Shown: positions 39,943 through 51,063, counted from the first letter of the stretch. The stretch: DNA of 64,000 nucleotides from Symbiodinium sp. CCMP2592 (GCA_905221615.1 CAJNDT010001280.1:738410-802409); one strand, 5' to 3'. Notes: generated from the sequence alone by a model not told the origin. Translations and numbers: made by a program.

Positions 39943-40046
39943 TGATGGACAAAATCCTGCATTACCCATTATAAGGAATATACCATAATTCCCATAGTTT
40001 AGGGTCCTTAGGGTCATGCAGGATTTTGTCCATCAGCAGTATCATG
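39943..40046. mobile_element. Fold-back element, family H variant
   Basis: CTGTTGATGGACAAAATCC to GGATTTTGTCCATCAGCAG, with TA on both sides. The arms differ from other H copies by paired (compensating) changes, so it is a subfamily. Confidence 0.85.
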
Positions 40047-40269
40047 CCCTCTGAACAAAAAAGCGAGCACACCCCAACCCCAGACCGCCTGAGCCCTCGA
40101 AGCCCTACAGAACACTCTAAACTTAGTAGCTGAGTGCATACACTTTACACTTTTCGGGGTATATTATTGCCCAAAATACGACTGAAAGTGTACATTTTTC
40201 GGGGGCTTATGAACTCAGCATCTTTGACTCTAAACGCCTATAAACTTCTCGGCGGGTCCTTTTTCGCAG

Positions 40270-40358
40270 GCGATTCTCGCGCCGGATCTCCTTTGGAGAT
40301 GGCGGGCTCCCCTTCGATTTAGTAAACAATGAGTACATCACGGCCGGCTTCCCAGACG
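40270..40358 (+). CDS. Candidate exon, strong coding appearance
   Basis: After CCTTTTTCGCAG the frame reads RFSRRISFGDGGLPFDLVNN and EYITAGFPD, ending at GTTTCAGG. Function unknown. Confidence 0.5.
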
Positions 40359-40511
40359 GTTTCAGGGTTTAGGGTGTTCTTGCAGGGGCTTAGTATGGGG
40401 GAGTATAGGAGCCTTGGTAGGGTTGCAAAAGGGGCTCCTTAGTCGGGCGTTTACAGGGTTGATTAGGGCTATTCATGAGGGTCTTGCAAGGTAGGCCTCT
40501 AAATGTTGATC

Positions 40512-41018
40512 CCTAAACCTGGACTTTCGAGGAATAGGCGAACCCCATACTCTCCCAACATCGAGGGAGAAGGCCTTGAGATTGAATATTTCAGGGTTCT
40601 ATCAGGGTTACCAGCTGGGAAGTACAGGGGTTGCTAGAAGGGTTGCTAGACGGGTGATTGTAGGAGCGCTTTTACTGGCTTTATCGTGGGGTTCTATACA
40701 GGCTTCCATGAGGGTGGTTGTCAAAATTATGGTCCCGTCTTAGGTCCTTATGATCATAGGGCACCTATTTAGGGTACCCCCCTACAAGGGACCCTAAAAT
40801 TGACAACCACCCCATGAGGGTTTACGATTCAGATCCGAGGGTTTGGAGGCCCGGGTGGTTGGAGCTATCGTGTATTTCTTAGGGTTCCGCGCATTTTTCG
40901 GAGCTTTACCGTCGCCGGCCAAGAACACATCAAGGTGGCTTACCCTGAGTGTCACGAATACTCAAAACATGGGGGCCCAAGCGTCCGAAGTCTTAGATCT
41001 CAGTTTAGGGTTCAGGGT
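40512..41018 (+). CDS. Two long exon pieces split by a family D element
   Basis: The first piece (about 40517-40713) reads REKALRLNISGFYQGYQLGS and VGALLLALSWGSIQASM, ending at ATGAGG in phase 0 before GTGGTTG. The second (from 40819) reads RFRSEGLEARVVGAIVYFLG, then PSPAKNTSRWLTLSVTNTQ, and is open for about 66 codons to a stop in a heptamer. The protein would have one or two hydrophobic segments. The 105-bp interval is one family D element flanked by CCATGAG repeats. This is one of the best intron/element matches. The family is not recognised. Confidence 0.55.
40713..40818. mobile_element. Family D element forming a likely intron, 7-bp duplication
   Basis: GGTGGTTGTCAAAATTATGG to AAAATTGACAACCACC, flanked on both sides by CCATGAG. 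GT is at the left end of the element. The AG is the end of the right-hand duplicate. Confidence 0.85.
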
Positions 41019-41292
41019 TTAGGGTTTAGGGTTGAAGTCTTAGATCTCTTTCCCTCGACCCTTTAAGCCCTGAACGTCAAACGTTTAGATCTTTGATCTC
41101 AAAATCTCGAACACTGAAGACATGTTCCAGATCCCTTACAAGTTTATTTAGAAGCATATGAAACCCTTATGCAGCGCGTATGGAACTACAATTCTTACAG
41201 AAGCTGTAGAAGAGCCCGCAAGAACTGTTGCAGAAGCCTCATAAACCTTACACATCAACCATGTAAGACTCCTTGCAGGGTTTAGGGTTTAG

Positions 41293-41395
41293 CGCCCTCA
41301 CCCAGGCCATGCAGCACTTCTACTCCAGTACCAATCTGGGTGGAAGCTGGGCTGGGGCCCCGGATTCAGAGGGGATTCTATCATGGTCTGGGTTC
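41293..41395 (+). CDS. Candidate exon after TTTAG
   Basis: After GGGTTTAG the frame reads ALTQAMQHFYSSTNLGGSW and AGAPDSEGILSW. The donor is unclear, since the frame runs on into the C element at 41406. Function unknown. Confidence 0.5.
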
Positions 41396-41405
41396 TTGTT
41401 AGTTA

Positions 41406-41520
41406 CAGTAGAAGCCAGAAAGTTGGAACATCATTATCGTCGTGCCCCGAAGGTAAAGTAGAGAGGGGATCCCAGCACGAATCACCCTAAATCCATGTTC
41501 CAACTTTCTGGGGCACGCTG
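41406..41520. mobile_element. Fold-back element, family C, TA flanks
   Basis: CAGTAGAAGCCAGAAAGTTG on the left, CCAACTTTCTGGGGCACGCTG on the right, TA on both sides. The CAGT ends and TA duplication fit Tc1/mariner-type MITEs. Confidence 0.85.
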
Positions 41521-41532
41521 TACGGGGTCTAG

Positions 41533-41870
41533 TGTAAGTTACCGTAATCTGTAGGAAGTAGCATGGTTTCCTTATTATGGTAACTCAGAGTAAGGATTCT
41601 ATCAGAGTTCTGGGTTCTTGTTTAAGGTAAGTTGCCACAATAGGGATCTATAATAAGTCCATAATCAGTAACACGGTTCCTTATTATGATATCTGGGTTC
41701 CTGTTAAAGGGGTTTGATGTAACTAAGTTACCATAATTTAGGGTTCCATTAAGAGTTCTACAATGGTTTCGGGGTTAACAATTTTAATTGTAGGTTAACA
41801 TAACAGGGGTCTATAGTAAGTAAGATGGTTTCCCTGCTATGGTAACTTAAACTAAGTTCCTTAGCAAGAA
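41533..41870. mobile_element. Family R, worn nested inverted repeats
   Basis: Several copies of GTAAGTTACCATAA and TTCCTTATTATGGTAACTC in both orientations occur, with GGGATCTATAATAAG blocks. It looks like several R units inserted into each other. Confidence 0.5.
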
Positions 41871-41879
41871 CCCAGTCTG

Positions 41880-42685
41880 CCAGGGGTGAGGATTCAGCGA
41901 TCGGGGTTCAAGAGCATACCGGTTCAAAGGCTTGGGAGTGACAGGGTTTGTGGCGCGGTTCCCGTTTACTATTACGGACCTTAGTTTGATGAGTTGCCAT
42001 AACAGGAGGGTAACCCTAAACCCTATTACCCCAAACCATACACCCTAAACCCTAAACCCCATAACTCGAACCTCATATGCCCCTCATCCCGAAGCATTAT
42101 GATTTGTGAGTCCTCAACCCTCCAAATCCCTAAACCTCGAACTCCTAAGCCCTGAGACCGAGTCTTGGATTGCCCTTAGGGCTTCCTTTAAACATAATTT
42201 AGCGGTTCTAGGGGCCTCCGACAGGTTTTGGGCTTAGGGTTTTCAGGGCTTCGGGTGACATCATTTAATTGATTTCAGATCAACATCTGAGGCCCTAAAG
42301 CCCACGCTCCGTTTGGGAGTAGATTCCCAAACCCCTCAAACAAGGATGATGCCTTAACATCAGGTGTAGACTTTAAGGCCTGCAGCGTAGTCAGTGTAGG
42401 GGTTTGGAGACTTACTACTGATTGACTAGTTATAATGCATGCTTAGCCGATATCAGGTGGCTTTATATTTTTTTGAAAATCCTAGGGCTCCAGTTACTCA
42501 AGCAGTAGGTTGCTAATCGGACAGTATGCAATATATTATGCCACCCCGTAGCACATTTACCTAAGTAATAGGTCAACGATTATGTATATACACTAAACCC
42601 TAACCCACTATTTAGGTAACTGGACGGTAGGTTACTAACCGTATCTTATGCAACCCAGCAATCCGGCATTCAGGCAAAACTATAG
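41880..42685. other. Spacer, no clear gene
   Basis: Heptamer remnants and AT-rich sequence. Direct near-repeats of GTTACTCAAGCAGTAGGTTG type occur at about 42495 and 42615. Confidence 0.4.
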
Positions 42686-42689
42686 TCAA

Positions 42690-42768
42690 TTCTTGGGCCC
42701 CTAATTTCGTACGGCACCTAATATTTAGGGTACCCCAAAAAGGGACCTTAATTTAGACAACCACCCAG
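42690..42768. mobile_element. Family D element supplying a 3' splice site
   Basis: The right arm, TAATTTAGACAACCACCC, is immediately followed by AG, the acceptor of the exon at 42769. The left arm is eroded. Confidence 0.65.
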
Positions 42769-42882
42769 GTAGCTGGAGCCTTAAGACCACCTAAAGCCGC
42801 CCAGGGCCTCAATGCAGACGACATTCAGATGCTCAAGGACTCGACGAACTACGTTGCAGGAGCCCCAGGTGTCACTCTGTAG
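42769..42882 (+). CDS. Candidate terminal exon, 37 codons
   Basis: It starts at the edge of the D element after CACCCAG. It reads VAGALRPPKAAQGLNADDIQ and MLKDSTNYVAGAPGVTL, and ends in TAG. Good coding appearance. Function unknown. Confidence 0.55.
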   Translation, partial: VAGALRPPKAAQGLNADDIQMLKDSTNYVAGAPGVTL

Positions 42883-43051
42883 GGTTTGGGGTTAGGATTT
42901 AGGGTTCAGGATTTAGGGTTCAGGATTTAGGGTTTAGGAGTTTGGGTTTAGGGTTTTGGGTTTTGGGGTTACGAATTTCGTAAAGATGTTCCGTTAAGTC
43001 GATAGGCACAGCAATCCGGGATGAAGGTTTGGTTCGGGGTTCTCTGTTTGG

Positions 43052-43240
43052 ATGCAAGGTCGCCAGGCGCAAGCCAAGTGCGCCGGACAGACTTTGGTGG
43101 AGTACCTTTATCGAGCTGCACAAGAAAGAGGTAGAGACTTCGCATCCATGCCGTTTGTTATGATACAAGTACTTCAGTTTGGGAGGGATCTCTACAAGAG
43201 CAGCTCAGGAGTAAACAGCCACCAAGATACCTTCTCTTAG
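43052..43240 (+). CDS. Small ORF or exon, unknown product
   Basis: From ATG at 43052 the frame runs 62 codons, including AGQTLVEYLYRAAQERGRDF and MIQVLQFGRDLYKSSSG. The charged, helix-rich composition suggests a real protein segment. Confidence 0.5.
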   Translation: MQGRQAQAKCAGQTLVEYLYRAAQERGRDFASMPFVMIQVLQFGRDLYKSSSGVNSHQDTFS

Positions 43241-43539
43241 GGATTGACCAACCTTGTCCCGAAGCCTGGTTGGGTTCTTGCTAAAGAACTTGAGTCTAGA
43301 GCTGGTGACTTTCCTAGTATTAGGGACTGTGTTTTAGGGTTCTTCAATTGATGCTCCGGTGCTGTTGGGTTCAAAATCGGGTGCCTCTGTTTGCAGTTTC
43401 ATAGAGTCAGCAAGTAAGATGCGCTGCATAGCGTGGAAGATCTAGGTTCCTTAGCAAGGCCCAGGTCTGAAATTCAAGTCTTAGGGCTCAGGTCTGACAT
43501 GTTTTGGATGGTTTGTATTGCTCCACTCTAAATCGTAAA

Positions 43540-43849
43540 CTCTCAGACGGTACCAGCCCGCCCAGGGGCGGCTTCGGCTTGAATGAGCCCGACCTGGTGG
43601 AAGAACGAGCCACCCTTCAAAGTATACTGGCACTTCCACTAGAAGCGGAGAGTTCTTTTTGCACAGATCGGATGGTCTCTGGAGAAGCGGCGCCTGGGGC
43701 GAATTGGTCGCGAAGTGCCGAACGCGACCGTCGCCCACACATTGCTTCGAGGAGTGACAGCCGGTTCATCATCCGCCTTCTTGGCCTGCGCCACGATGAG
43801 GTGCATGTTAGCCAGAAAGAAGAGCTGGCGCCCCAGGCAGTGCTTCAAA
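43540..43849 (+). CDS. Coding island, probably two overlapping exon readings
   Basis: From 43643, after CCACTAG, 69 codons are open in phase 0. They include RVLFAQIGWSLEKRRLGRIG, then VAHTLLRGVTAGSSSAFLAC, ending at GTGCCT. Just upstream a different frame reads FGLNEPDLVEERATLQSILA. One or both may be exons. Function unknown. Confidence 0.45.
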
Positions 43850-43999
43850 GTGCCTCCCTCGGCGCTCTTTCCGAGACCCTCAATCCATGTAACCCTGAAT
43901 CCTCAACACTCGGGTTTTAGGAACTCGAGGGCCATGTCCGAGCAAGTACTAATGATGTCGCCCTTATGGTTCCTACTATGGCTATAGTCTCGTGTATAC

Positions 44000-44870
44000 C
44001 CCAGAACCCTTCCCCTAATTTAAACAATCGGACCTGAAGCTCAAGCCAACAAATTGTTCAGGGGTTTGTGTAGATTCTCACGATAGTACAGTCCCAAAAC
44101 CCATTCCACACATTCAGGTCATTCATGTTTGATGCTTATACTTATATTACAATACAGCCACCCAGACCCCGTTCCCCTATGTTTGTCGTTGTGGAGCGCC
44201 CGGCTTCGATCGCTCCGGCTTTAGGAGTTCCTGAAGCTGCAAGCCCTGCTGAGCCTCAACGGCTGGTAATGGGGTCGGAACAGTCAGCCATTGAGGCTTC
44301 GTGAGGGCTTTGACCTTGGTTTTGGTATTGTCCCCTTGTCGCCCCTCATATGGACAGAGTAAGCCGTGCCTTTTCTAGCTTGCTGGGTCCCTGTACTGAC
44401 CGTGGACCCTTAGCGCAGCTCCTTTCGAGGAACATGCCGAAATTCTGTCCCCTGAACCCTAAGCCCTAAATCCTAAATCCTGTAATCCTGTCCCCTAAAT
44501 CCTAAACCCAACGCTCTCAGCCCCAAACACACTTCAAAATTCGAAACCCGAACCCCTCGACCCCCTACACCCAAAACCTAACATCATGACTGAAACGCAG
44601 AGAAGTCAAATACCATAGAGACAACAGAACAACCAAACCACCACCAACGCAACATGTTTCAAGAGCAGAACGAACAAGAAACCAAAGCCATGCAGACAAC
44701 ATGAGGATTGGACGCTGGAGAAAAACCTCCAGAATTTGAAGGCCGAGCCTGCAATTGTCCCCAGGTCTAGGACGGTGTAGGAATTGGTTTGTAGAGCTGT
44801 ACATGTGGAACATGTGTGCAGATGTATGCATGGCTGCAAGTCTGTCTGCGTATATATGAATGTATGCAGG
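44000..44870. other. Spacer, no clear gene
   Basis: Open frames here lack splice context and have biased composition. Confidence 0.35.
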
Positions 44871-44877
44871 CAGGCGT

Positions 44878-45175
44878 GGATAGACAGATAGATCGAATGA
44901 TCGATAGATAGATAGGCAGATCGACAGATAGGTAGATAGCTAGATGTATGGATGGACGGATGGATGGGTGGCTGAATGATAATTAGATAGATAGCGAGAG
45001 ATAGGTCGGTTTACACACAATCGCAAATGAGTAGACAGATCGATAGATGATTCGGCCGAGAACTACTTGGAGAGGTCCCTCTCTCTTTCTCTCACTGACT
45101 CTCTGTGTCTCTTTGCTTCCCGGCGTCTCTCTCTCTCTCTATCCCTCTCTCTTTCTCTCGCTCTCTGTTTTCGTA
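44878..45175. repeat. GATA/GATG and TC microsatellites
   Basis: Degenerate GATAGATA/GGATGGAT units run to about 45055, then CTCTCT-rich sequence. Confidence 0.9.
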
Positions 45176-45424
45176 CACGTATATATGTATAAGGTATAGA
45201 AGCAGCGGCATCAAAAGTAACAACAAGTGCTTAAGCAGATAACGCAATAAACAATAGATAAACACCTCCATGCAACGCTTATGAAGCCTCGCGGAACATT
45301 GATACGCGTGCCGGACCCTGGTTGGATCCTATATAGGGCTCTGAATACTTAGCAAGAATCACGTAACGAACCCTCCTTTAGTTATTGAGGCCCCTCAAAA
45401 ACCGCGGCTAGACCCGTGCCCTGA

Positions 45425-45649
45425 GGAACCACAAGGCCCTCCACCGTTATCCCAAAACCGCAGGACATCCGCAAGGTTGTGCGGAGTATTTTCTGGGGCT
45501 TCCAGGACATCCAGATCCAGGCCGGGTTATGGGGTCTCAGTGGAAGAGGGTTCTTCAAGGGCTCCTTCAAGAGTTGTCTATGGGATCTGCAAGGATTCTA
45601 CAATGCAGGGTCTAAGCTTGGGATTCGTTTGGGTGTTTCAAGTACATAG
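45425..45649 (+). CDS. Candidate exon, 74 codons
   Basis: Open from after TGA to TAG, reading VIPKPQDIRKVVRSIFWGFQ and then DIQIQAGLWGLSGRGFFKGS. The first half looks clearly coding, and a donor may lie before the end. Function unknown. Confidence 0.5.
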   Translation, partial: GTTRPSTVIPKPQDIRKVVRSIFWGFQDIQIQAGLWGLSGRGFFKGSFKSCLWDLQGFYNAGSKLGIRLGVSST

Positions 45650-46152
45650 CTCTTTGAGAGGTTGGTGTCGGGTTTGGGGTTCAGGGTTTAGGGGACCCAA
45701 AAGGTATTTAAACAAAAACCAGAAGGCTGGGATATCCCATAATCCCGTCTTTAAGTAAGCCAACAAGGTTTGGCTTTGGGGATCTAGGGTCAGGGAGGGT
45801 AGTCTAACTTTGGGCAGATCAGTTTATGGCTGAGGGCTGCTGTTGGACATGCCTTCGGATTTGGTTGAGGGCTTGTGGTGGGAGACGAGCTGCGGGTTAA
45901 GTTTGGGTTTGGCTTTGGGGCGATCTGTATGCTTATTCAGGGTTTAGAGATGAAGGCTTAAGGTTTGGGGCTTCGCGGTTTAGCGAAGCAGCAGTTTCTC
46001 AGCAACGGCAACTAACTAAGCCCTGACACCCAAATCCTGGAGAGCCCTAAACCTAGACCCCAAAGCCTACACTTGCAGTCCTCAAGCCTGGACCCTGCAC
46101 ACCTGTTCTGAACCCTGGACCTCCAGTATGCCCCCTAGAGTCCCTCTCTAGT

Positions 46153-46271
46153 TCTATGGGAGTTTCCGAAAATTGGGGGGGGGGGGGTACCTTATTTTGG
46201 GGACCGATAATAAGGATCCTACTATTTAGGGTACTATTTTAGGGTCCCCTGTTTTCGGAAACTCCCATATC
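46153..46271. mobile_element. Fold-back element, family B
   Basis: TATGGGAGTTTCCGAAAATT and CGGAAACTCCCATAT, with a G12 slip in the left arm. Probable TA duplication. Confidence 0.9.
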
Positions 46272-46462
46272 CAATACAAACCCAAGGCTTCGAGTCTCTA
46301 TCCAACCCTAAACCCTAAACCCTACACCATCACTCGGGCCTCTGGCCGTAGCTCAAACTTTGCGGCGGTCTCCATTTTGGGGCGCCAGATCTCTGCGGCT
46401 TGGGGTTGTAACATTTAGGGGTTAGGGTTTAGGGGTTTGGGGGTTATAGGATTTAGGGGTTA

Positions 46463-46575
46463 CAGTAGAAGCCAGAAAGTTTGAACATGGCTTTAGGAGG
46501 ATTAGTGCTAGGATCCCTTATACTTTACCTTAAGGGCATGAGGATAATGATGTTCCAACTTTCTGGCTTCTACTG
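46463..46575. mobile_element. Fold-back element, family C, complete
   Basis: Arms CAGTAGAAGCCAGAAAGTTT and complement, with TA on both sides, 113 bp. Best-preserved C copy. It lies in heptamer sequence. Confidence 0.9.
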
Positions 46576-46825
46576 TAGGGTGTAGGGTTTAGGGGTTTGG
46601 GGGTTATAGGATTTAAGGGTCAGGGTTTAAGGGTTTAGGTGTTTGGGGCTTATAAGGTTGGGGTTAGAGGTTATAAGTTATAAGATTTAGGGTTTGGGGT
46701 CGGAGCGTCCTGAACTTGACAGCCCAGACCACACACCGTACACCCGAAACCCTGCGTCCGAAATGACCAAGGCGAACCAGACCGCAGCCTTAACCCTACA
46801 TCCCAATACTCACTCCAAAACACAG

Positions 46826-46941
46826 TAGCTGAGGAGTACCTTGAAGTGTATCGGAGCTTTCTGAGCCTCGTTTACAGGATGACGCCGACGATCCTCCGCC
46901 GCAGGTGCAGGACACGCTGGCGAGCCGCTGGGTGGCCACTA
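46826..46941 (+). CDS. Coding island before a triplet repeat
   Basis: One frame reads EEYLEVYRSFLSLVYRM. After CTCGTTTACAG another reads DDADDPPPQVQDTLASRWVA to TAG. They may be successive exons or alternative readings. Confidence 0.4.
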
Positions 46942-46942
46942 A

Positions 46943-46980
46943 GTAGGGGTGGTGGTGGTGATGGTGGTGGTAATAGTGGT

Positions 46981-47020
<40 letters not shown>

Positions 47021-47070
47021 GCAGTGGTAGCGGCAGTGGTAGCCGTAGCAGTAGCAGCTGCAGTAGCAGT
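46943..47070. repeat. GGT/AGC trinucleotide repeat
   Basis: GGTGGT then AGCAGC runs. Poly-Ser/Ala/Val frames on both strands are artefacts. Confidence 0.95.
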
Positions 47071-47480
47071 ATATAGCAACATTTTGGATCTCGTCGTTGT
47101 CGTCCAAGCCAGAACCCACAATCGTAGCCCTAGCTTAAATTAAATTCCACATCCTCAACTTCAATCCTACAAGGTCCAAGTGTTACTCGATGTAGAAATG
47201 CTGCGCAAACGCATTCGAACCTTCAACCCCAAACATGTAGCCGGAGGGTGCGAACCTGCCTCGAGCCGGATGGCCTGCTCGAGTTCTCTGTAAATGACCG
47301 CTTGGAAAGAGCTTAGGGTTTGGGGCTTTTAGGGTAGAGGCTGCAGGGTTCGGATCCCGTAGCCCTAACCTTGAACTTTAAATTGCCTGCACCACCTGCA
47401 AGTCCTGAAACCCAAAGCCCGAAAGCCCCGCAACCCCCCAAACTGTAACCTTTCCTAAGCCCCAAAGCCCTAAACATCAG

Positions 47481-47544
47481 ACTTTGTGGCCGAGGCCGTT
47501 GTAAGCGCCTCGCGAGACAAACCGTGGAGTCGAAGGTGCACCCG
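47481..47544 (+). CDS. Candidate exon with consensus donor
   Basis: After CTAAACATCAG the frame reads DFVAEAVVSASRDKPWSRRC and ends at GTGAGT. Confidence 0.5.
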
Positions 47545-47847
47545 GTGAGTTTCCGTTTCAGCTTGGTTTCCGGGTTAAGGGCTGAGGGTTTAGGGTTTAG
47601 GCCTTGGATTAGGGCTTAGGGTTCAGGGGTTCGAATCGGGTTCCCGCTTCTCATCGTGTTCTGACGGGGTTGGTATGGGTTCTATACGGCTTTAGAAAGG
47701 TGCTGTGAGAGATTTTTGTTCAGGTTTTGAGGTTTCTGTTGTAGGCAGACCCTTTACCTTTGGCCCTTTTTCTTTTCATGCATGGGCATTTGGCTTTCGG
47801 GGTTCAGGGTTTGAAGTTTAGAGTACGCTGATGGTTATCCGATGTAG

Positions 47848-47920
47848 AGGTTCTGTAACCAAGACTAGACAGATGGGACGGGGCACCTTCTTCGTTGGAT
47901 TCCTGTTTGAGGACTGGTAG
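47848..47920 (+). CDS. Candidate terminal exon
   Basis: The frame reads GSVTKTRQMGRGTFFVGFLF and ends EDW with TAG. TGTAG upstream is the likely acceptor. Confidence 0.35.
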
Positions 47921-48794
47921 GGCGCTGTCAGGACAACCGGCTTTCCAGGCTGCTCATCAGGGCTGCGGGACTTAGGGCTTAGGGTTTCGGGTTTGGCGTT
48001 TTGGATTCCAAAACCTTGAAAGGAAACCGCAGGGCCCACAGGCCATTGACCCGGTGATCTCAAATCGCAAGCCCGAATTACTGAAGCACTTTCCAAACAA
48101 TACCGTAGAACCTAAATCTCGAAAAAAGCCCGAAACTGGTTACCGAACCGCGTCGCCTGTTAGATGCCCTTCAACCGTCTAGTGACCGTCAGGAGGTTTG
48201 CAGGATTCATGGGTTGCATGACATGGCGGACTCATAAACAAGATAAAGATAGATCCCCAAGCCCTTAAACCCAAGAACCCAAGCTCTACACCAAGAACAT
48301 TAAAACCCAAACTCGCAAACTAAAGCAAGCTCTGAGGATTTAGGGCTTGGTACTATTTGGGATGAGTTGTTGCGGGTTAGAGGGCTCAAGGTTTGGGGCA
48401 TAATTATTGAGCGGCAGCGGGTTAGGGAGAGGTTGTCGGTGTACCGGGGCTTTTGCTTCAAACGGTGGTTACATTACGGGTTGTTTGGTTTTCAGGGTTG
48501 AGTGCCAACGTTTAGGGTGTTGATAGGTTTCGGGTTGCAAGGAGGGGATCAGAACGGCTGAGGGCGAAGAACTGAGTTGGCAGTGGTCCAGTGTTTGGAG
48601 CGGGTTTGGTTGGATGACGTGCTCCCAGAGCATTGAAAACCCCACCAACAAGTTTAAAGCCCATAGAGCCTGACCGCTCACCGAGCGGTCATTCGGGTCT
48701 TCTGGAGCTGCCGGGGTGTGGGGTTGGGGGGTTCTTCGTTTATGGTTGAGGGCTCAGGGTTTAGAAGCCTCTTTGAAAGGGGGTGACTGGTTTC

Positions 48795-48990
48795 AGAGTG
48801 TTCAGGCTTGTGAGGGAGAGAGCGCCAGAAGAAGTCTCGGCGGCTTCAGTGGCAAGATCAGGGTCGACCTGCTTGTCGCCTTTAGTAGTCTCGAGGGATA
48901 CTTCCAGGATCAAGGGGCGTGTGGAGGTGTGGCGGATGCGTGGAAGGTGCAGGGTGGGGGTTGAGGGGTGGACGGGGGTTTGGGATGGAG
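48795..48990. CDS. Coding-like island, strand uncertain
   Basis: On + after GGTTTCAG a frame reads FRLVRERAPEEVSAASVARS. On minus a frame reads LEVSLETTKGDKQVDPDLAT. Both look like protein. Confidence 0.3.
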
Positions 48991-49761
48991 GTGAAAGCAT
49001 GTCGAGAGGTGCAGGGTGATGCGTGGTTCGGTTTGACCAGTGCCTTCAATCAAAAACGGTTCGTTCGACCAGAAAGTATATTGCTGAAAGGCCCATGATG
49101 ATTTTGACGGGAAGCCGCCGTTATTGACAGCTGAGCCTTGCCACCGAACCTGGACATCCCGACTTGAAAGATCTTGAAAGCTAATGGCTGCGTGCCGCCG
49201 TTTATGTGTCCCTGTAGCTAGGAGTTGTGCCAGAGAGTATCAGTTAATGCTTGTAGATCCCGCAACAACCCCAGACCCAAAGCCTTAAAAGCCTAAAACC
49301 CATCATGTTCAAGAGATCCCAGAACCCCCTGCAGCTCATATTCTAAGCCATCACCTCTATAGGCGCTTTACAGTCTGTTGCCCTCTCATGCCAAGCCTGT
49401 TCAGGGTTTCACCTCGGTGTACATCTGCCTCACGCTGTACGCTCTTTTTGGCTCGGAACTCACGTTTCAGGATTTGGTTTAGTGCTTGGGGTTAGTGTTG
49501 GGCTGTTTTGGGGCGCTGTGGACAGAGAGGGCTTCGGTTCTTAGGCAGGCCACGCTTGGAAGGGCTAGCAGATCGATGTCAGCTGTAACGCTGAGGCAGG
49601 CGCTGAAGTCTGCAGGTTTCCTGTGGATTTGATGTAGTGGGCTTCGGCTTGAGGCATTCTGCCTTCCGAGGCTCGGTAGCTCGACTCTTCAACCACTTCA
49701 GCCCCCAAACCTTGCTCCACTTCTCCTTTGCTGGCTCAAGGCTTGGACGGCGTGAGCCACG

Positions 49762-49998
49762 ATGGCTCTTGAAAGCAGCCGTATTCCTGCCAGGTGTTTT
49801 TTGCACCGTACACGGACGTCGGCCGCATCTTCGGAACCCAGGAAGCCTAAGACACGTCAGGCAGCATTAGGCTTCAGCTTTCAAGCACATGCCTCCCCTT
49901 CGCGCTATGGGTCTTCTGTGTTTATCTGTCAGCGCGACATTGGATCCTTTGAAACCCGTTGCCTGATATTCTGTCGGAGAGTCTTCAGCCCCCCCTAA
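49762..49998 (+). CDS. Hypothetical ORF, 78 codons
   Basis: ATG at 49762. The frame includes TSAASSEPRKPKTRQAALGF and GSSVFICQRDIGSFETRC. Not recognised. Overlapping frames make this uncertain. Confidence 0.3.
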   Translation: MALESSRIPARCFLHRTRTSAASSEPRKPKTRQAALGFSFQAHASPSRYGSSVFICQRDIGSFETRCLIFCRRVFSPP

Positions 49999-51063
49999 GC
50001 ACCTGAGAACTACGGATCAGAGTGCTTCGTATGAGCAACCTGAAGTGCTTAAACTCTCAACAAGCTCTCCACAATCGGGTTCTCGAGCTCCTGAACCGCC
50101 AAGAAACGAACACTGAAACCCTCAACCCTCTGCCCGAATGAAAACCCTACGCAGCAACAGAAGCCTGAAACTCTACACCTCAAACCCTCACACCCCCCCT
50201 CTCGAAGCCACAAGCTCTAAAGCGCAAAAAAAGCGCCATGGCCTCGCGGGACACTGCGCACAAGGCGGCAAGGAGGCCACATGCTTTCGGACTTACATGG
50301 GAGTTAAGTTTTGGGTCAATATAAAGTAGAGCCCGGGGGATTGTGGGAGTGCACGGTTTTGAAGTTGTCTGATTGTTGTTGGCTGGCTGCTTATTATTAT
50401 GATTGTTTTTCAGTCACATAAAATATTGCCTGGTAGAATTCATCACAGAATCACTCATGCTCGCCTTCATATTCTGGCTAAGGGTACTGCGAGTATCTCC
50501 CTGCAGGCCTATAGTTTGTTGGTCAAGTTTCCCGAGATTATGGATGCAATTGGTGTGGCCCAGGTGCTTTAGAGTGTGCTTCTTCTTGAAACTCACTGGA
50601 AAAGCGCACTCCCAGGGTTTCCTGAGGGGTTCGAGATTTCGTGCCAACTGATGGATGGGGTGCAAGGTTTTAATAAAAGTGTATTTTTAGAGTGTGAGGG
50701 TTGAGGCTTTGTTGGTTTGGGGTTTAAGTTTAAGTGTTTGGGATTGAAGGGGTTTCGGTTTTGGGGCCACGGGTGTGCACATTGGGCCACACGCGTTCGA
50801 TTTTTGTTCGCGTTGGCCCTGATTTGTTCTTGGGCTGAAAGGTTTTGGTCTTTTCCGAAGATCAGGTTCGTAAATTGTGGGGCTATGTCGGCCCGGACGT
50901 GTTGTAGACTTTGGACGACGTTTGGAGAGTGGCCAGGCTTGTGTCAGGGTCTTTGCACCTTTCCTCCCCTGTATCGGGCGATATGTCTGGTTTGGTTTGG
51001 TGCTTCTGACTCGGCTAACCTTAGCACTAACACTCAAACCAACACATACACACACGCGCCCAG

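Noticed and set aside
46345-46365. Relic dinoflagellate spliced leader
   Set aside because: CCGTAGCTCAA resembles both ends of the spliced leader but the middle CATTTTGG is not in place, so the match is probably chance.
46796-47143. Poly-Ala, poly-Ser and poly-Cys ORFs
   Set aside because: Products of the GGT/AGC triplet repeat.
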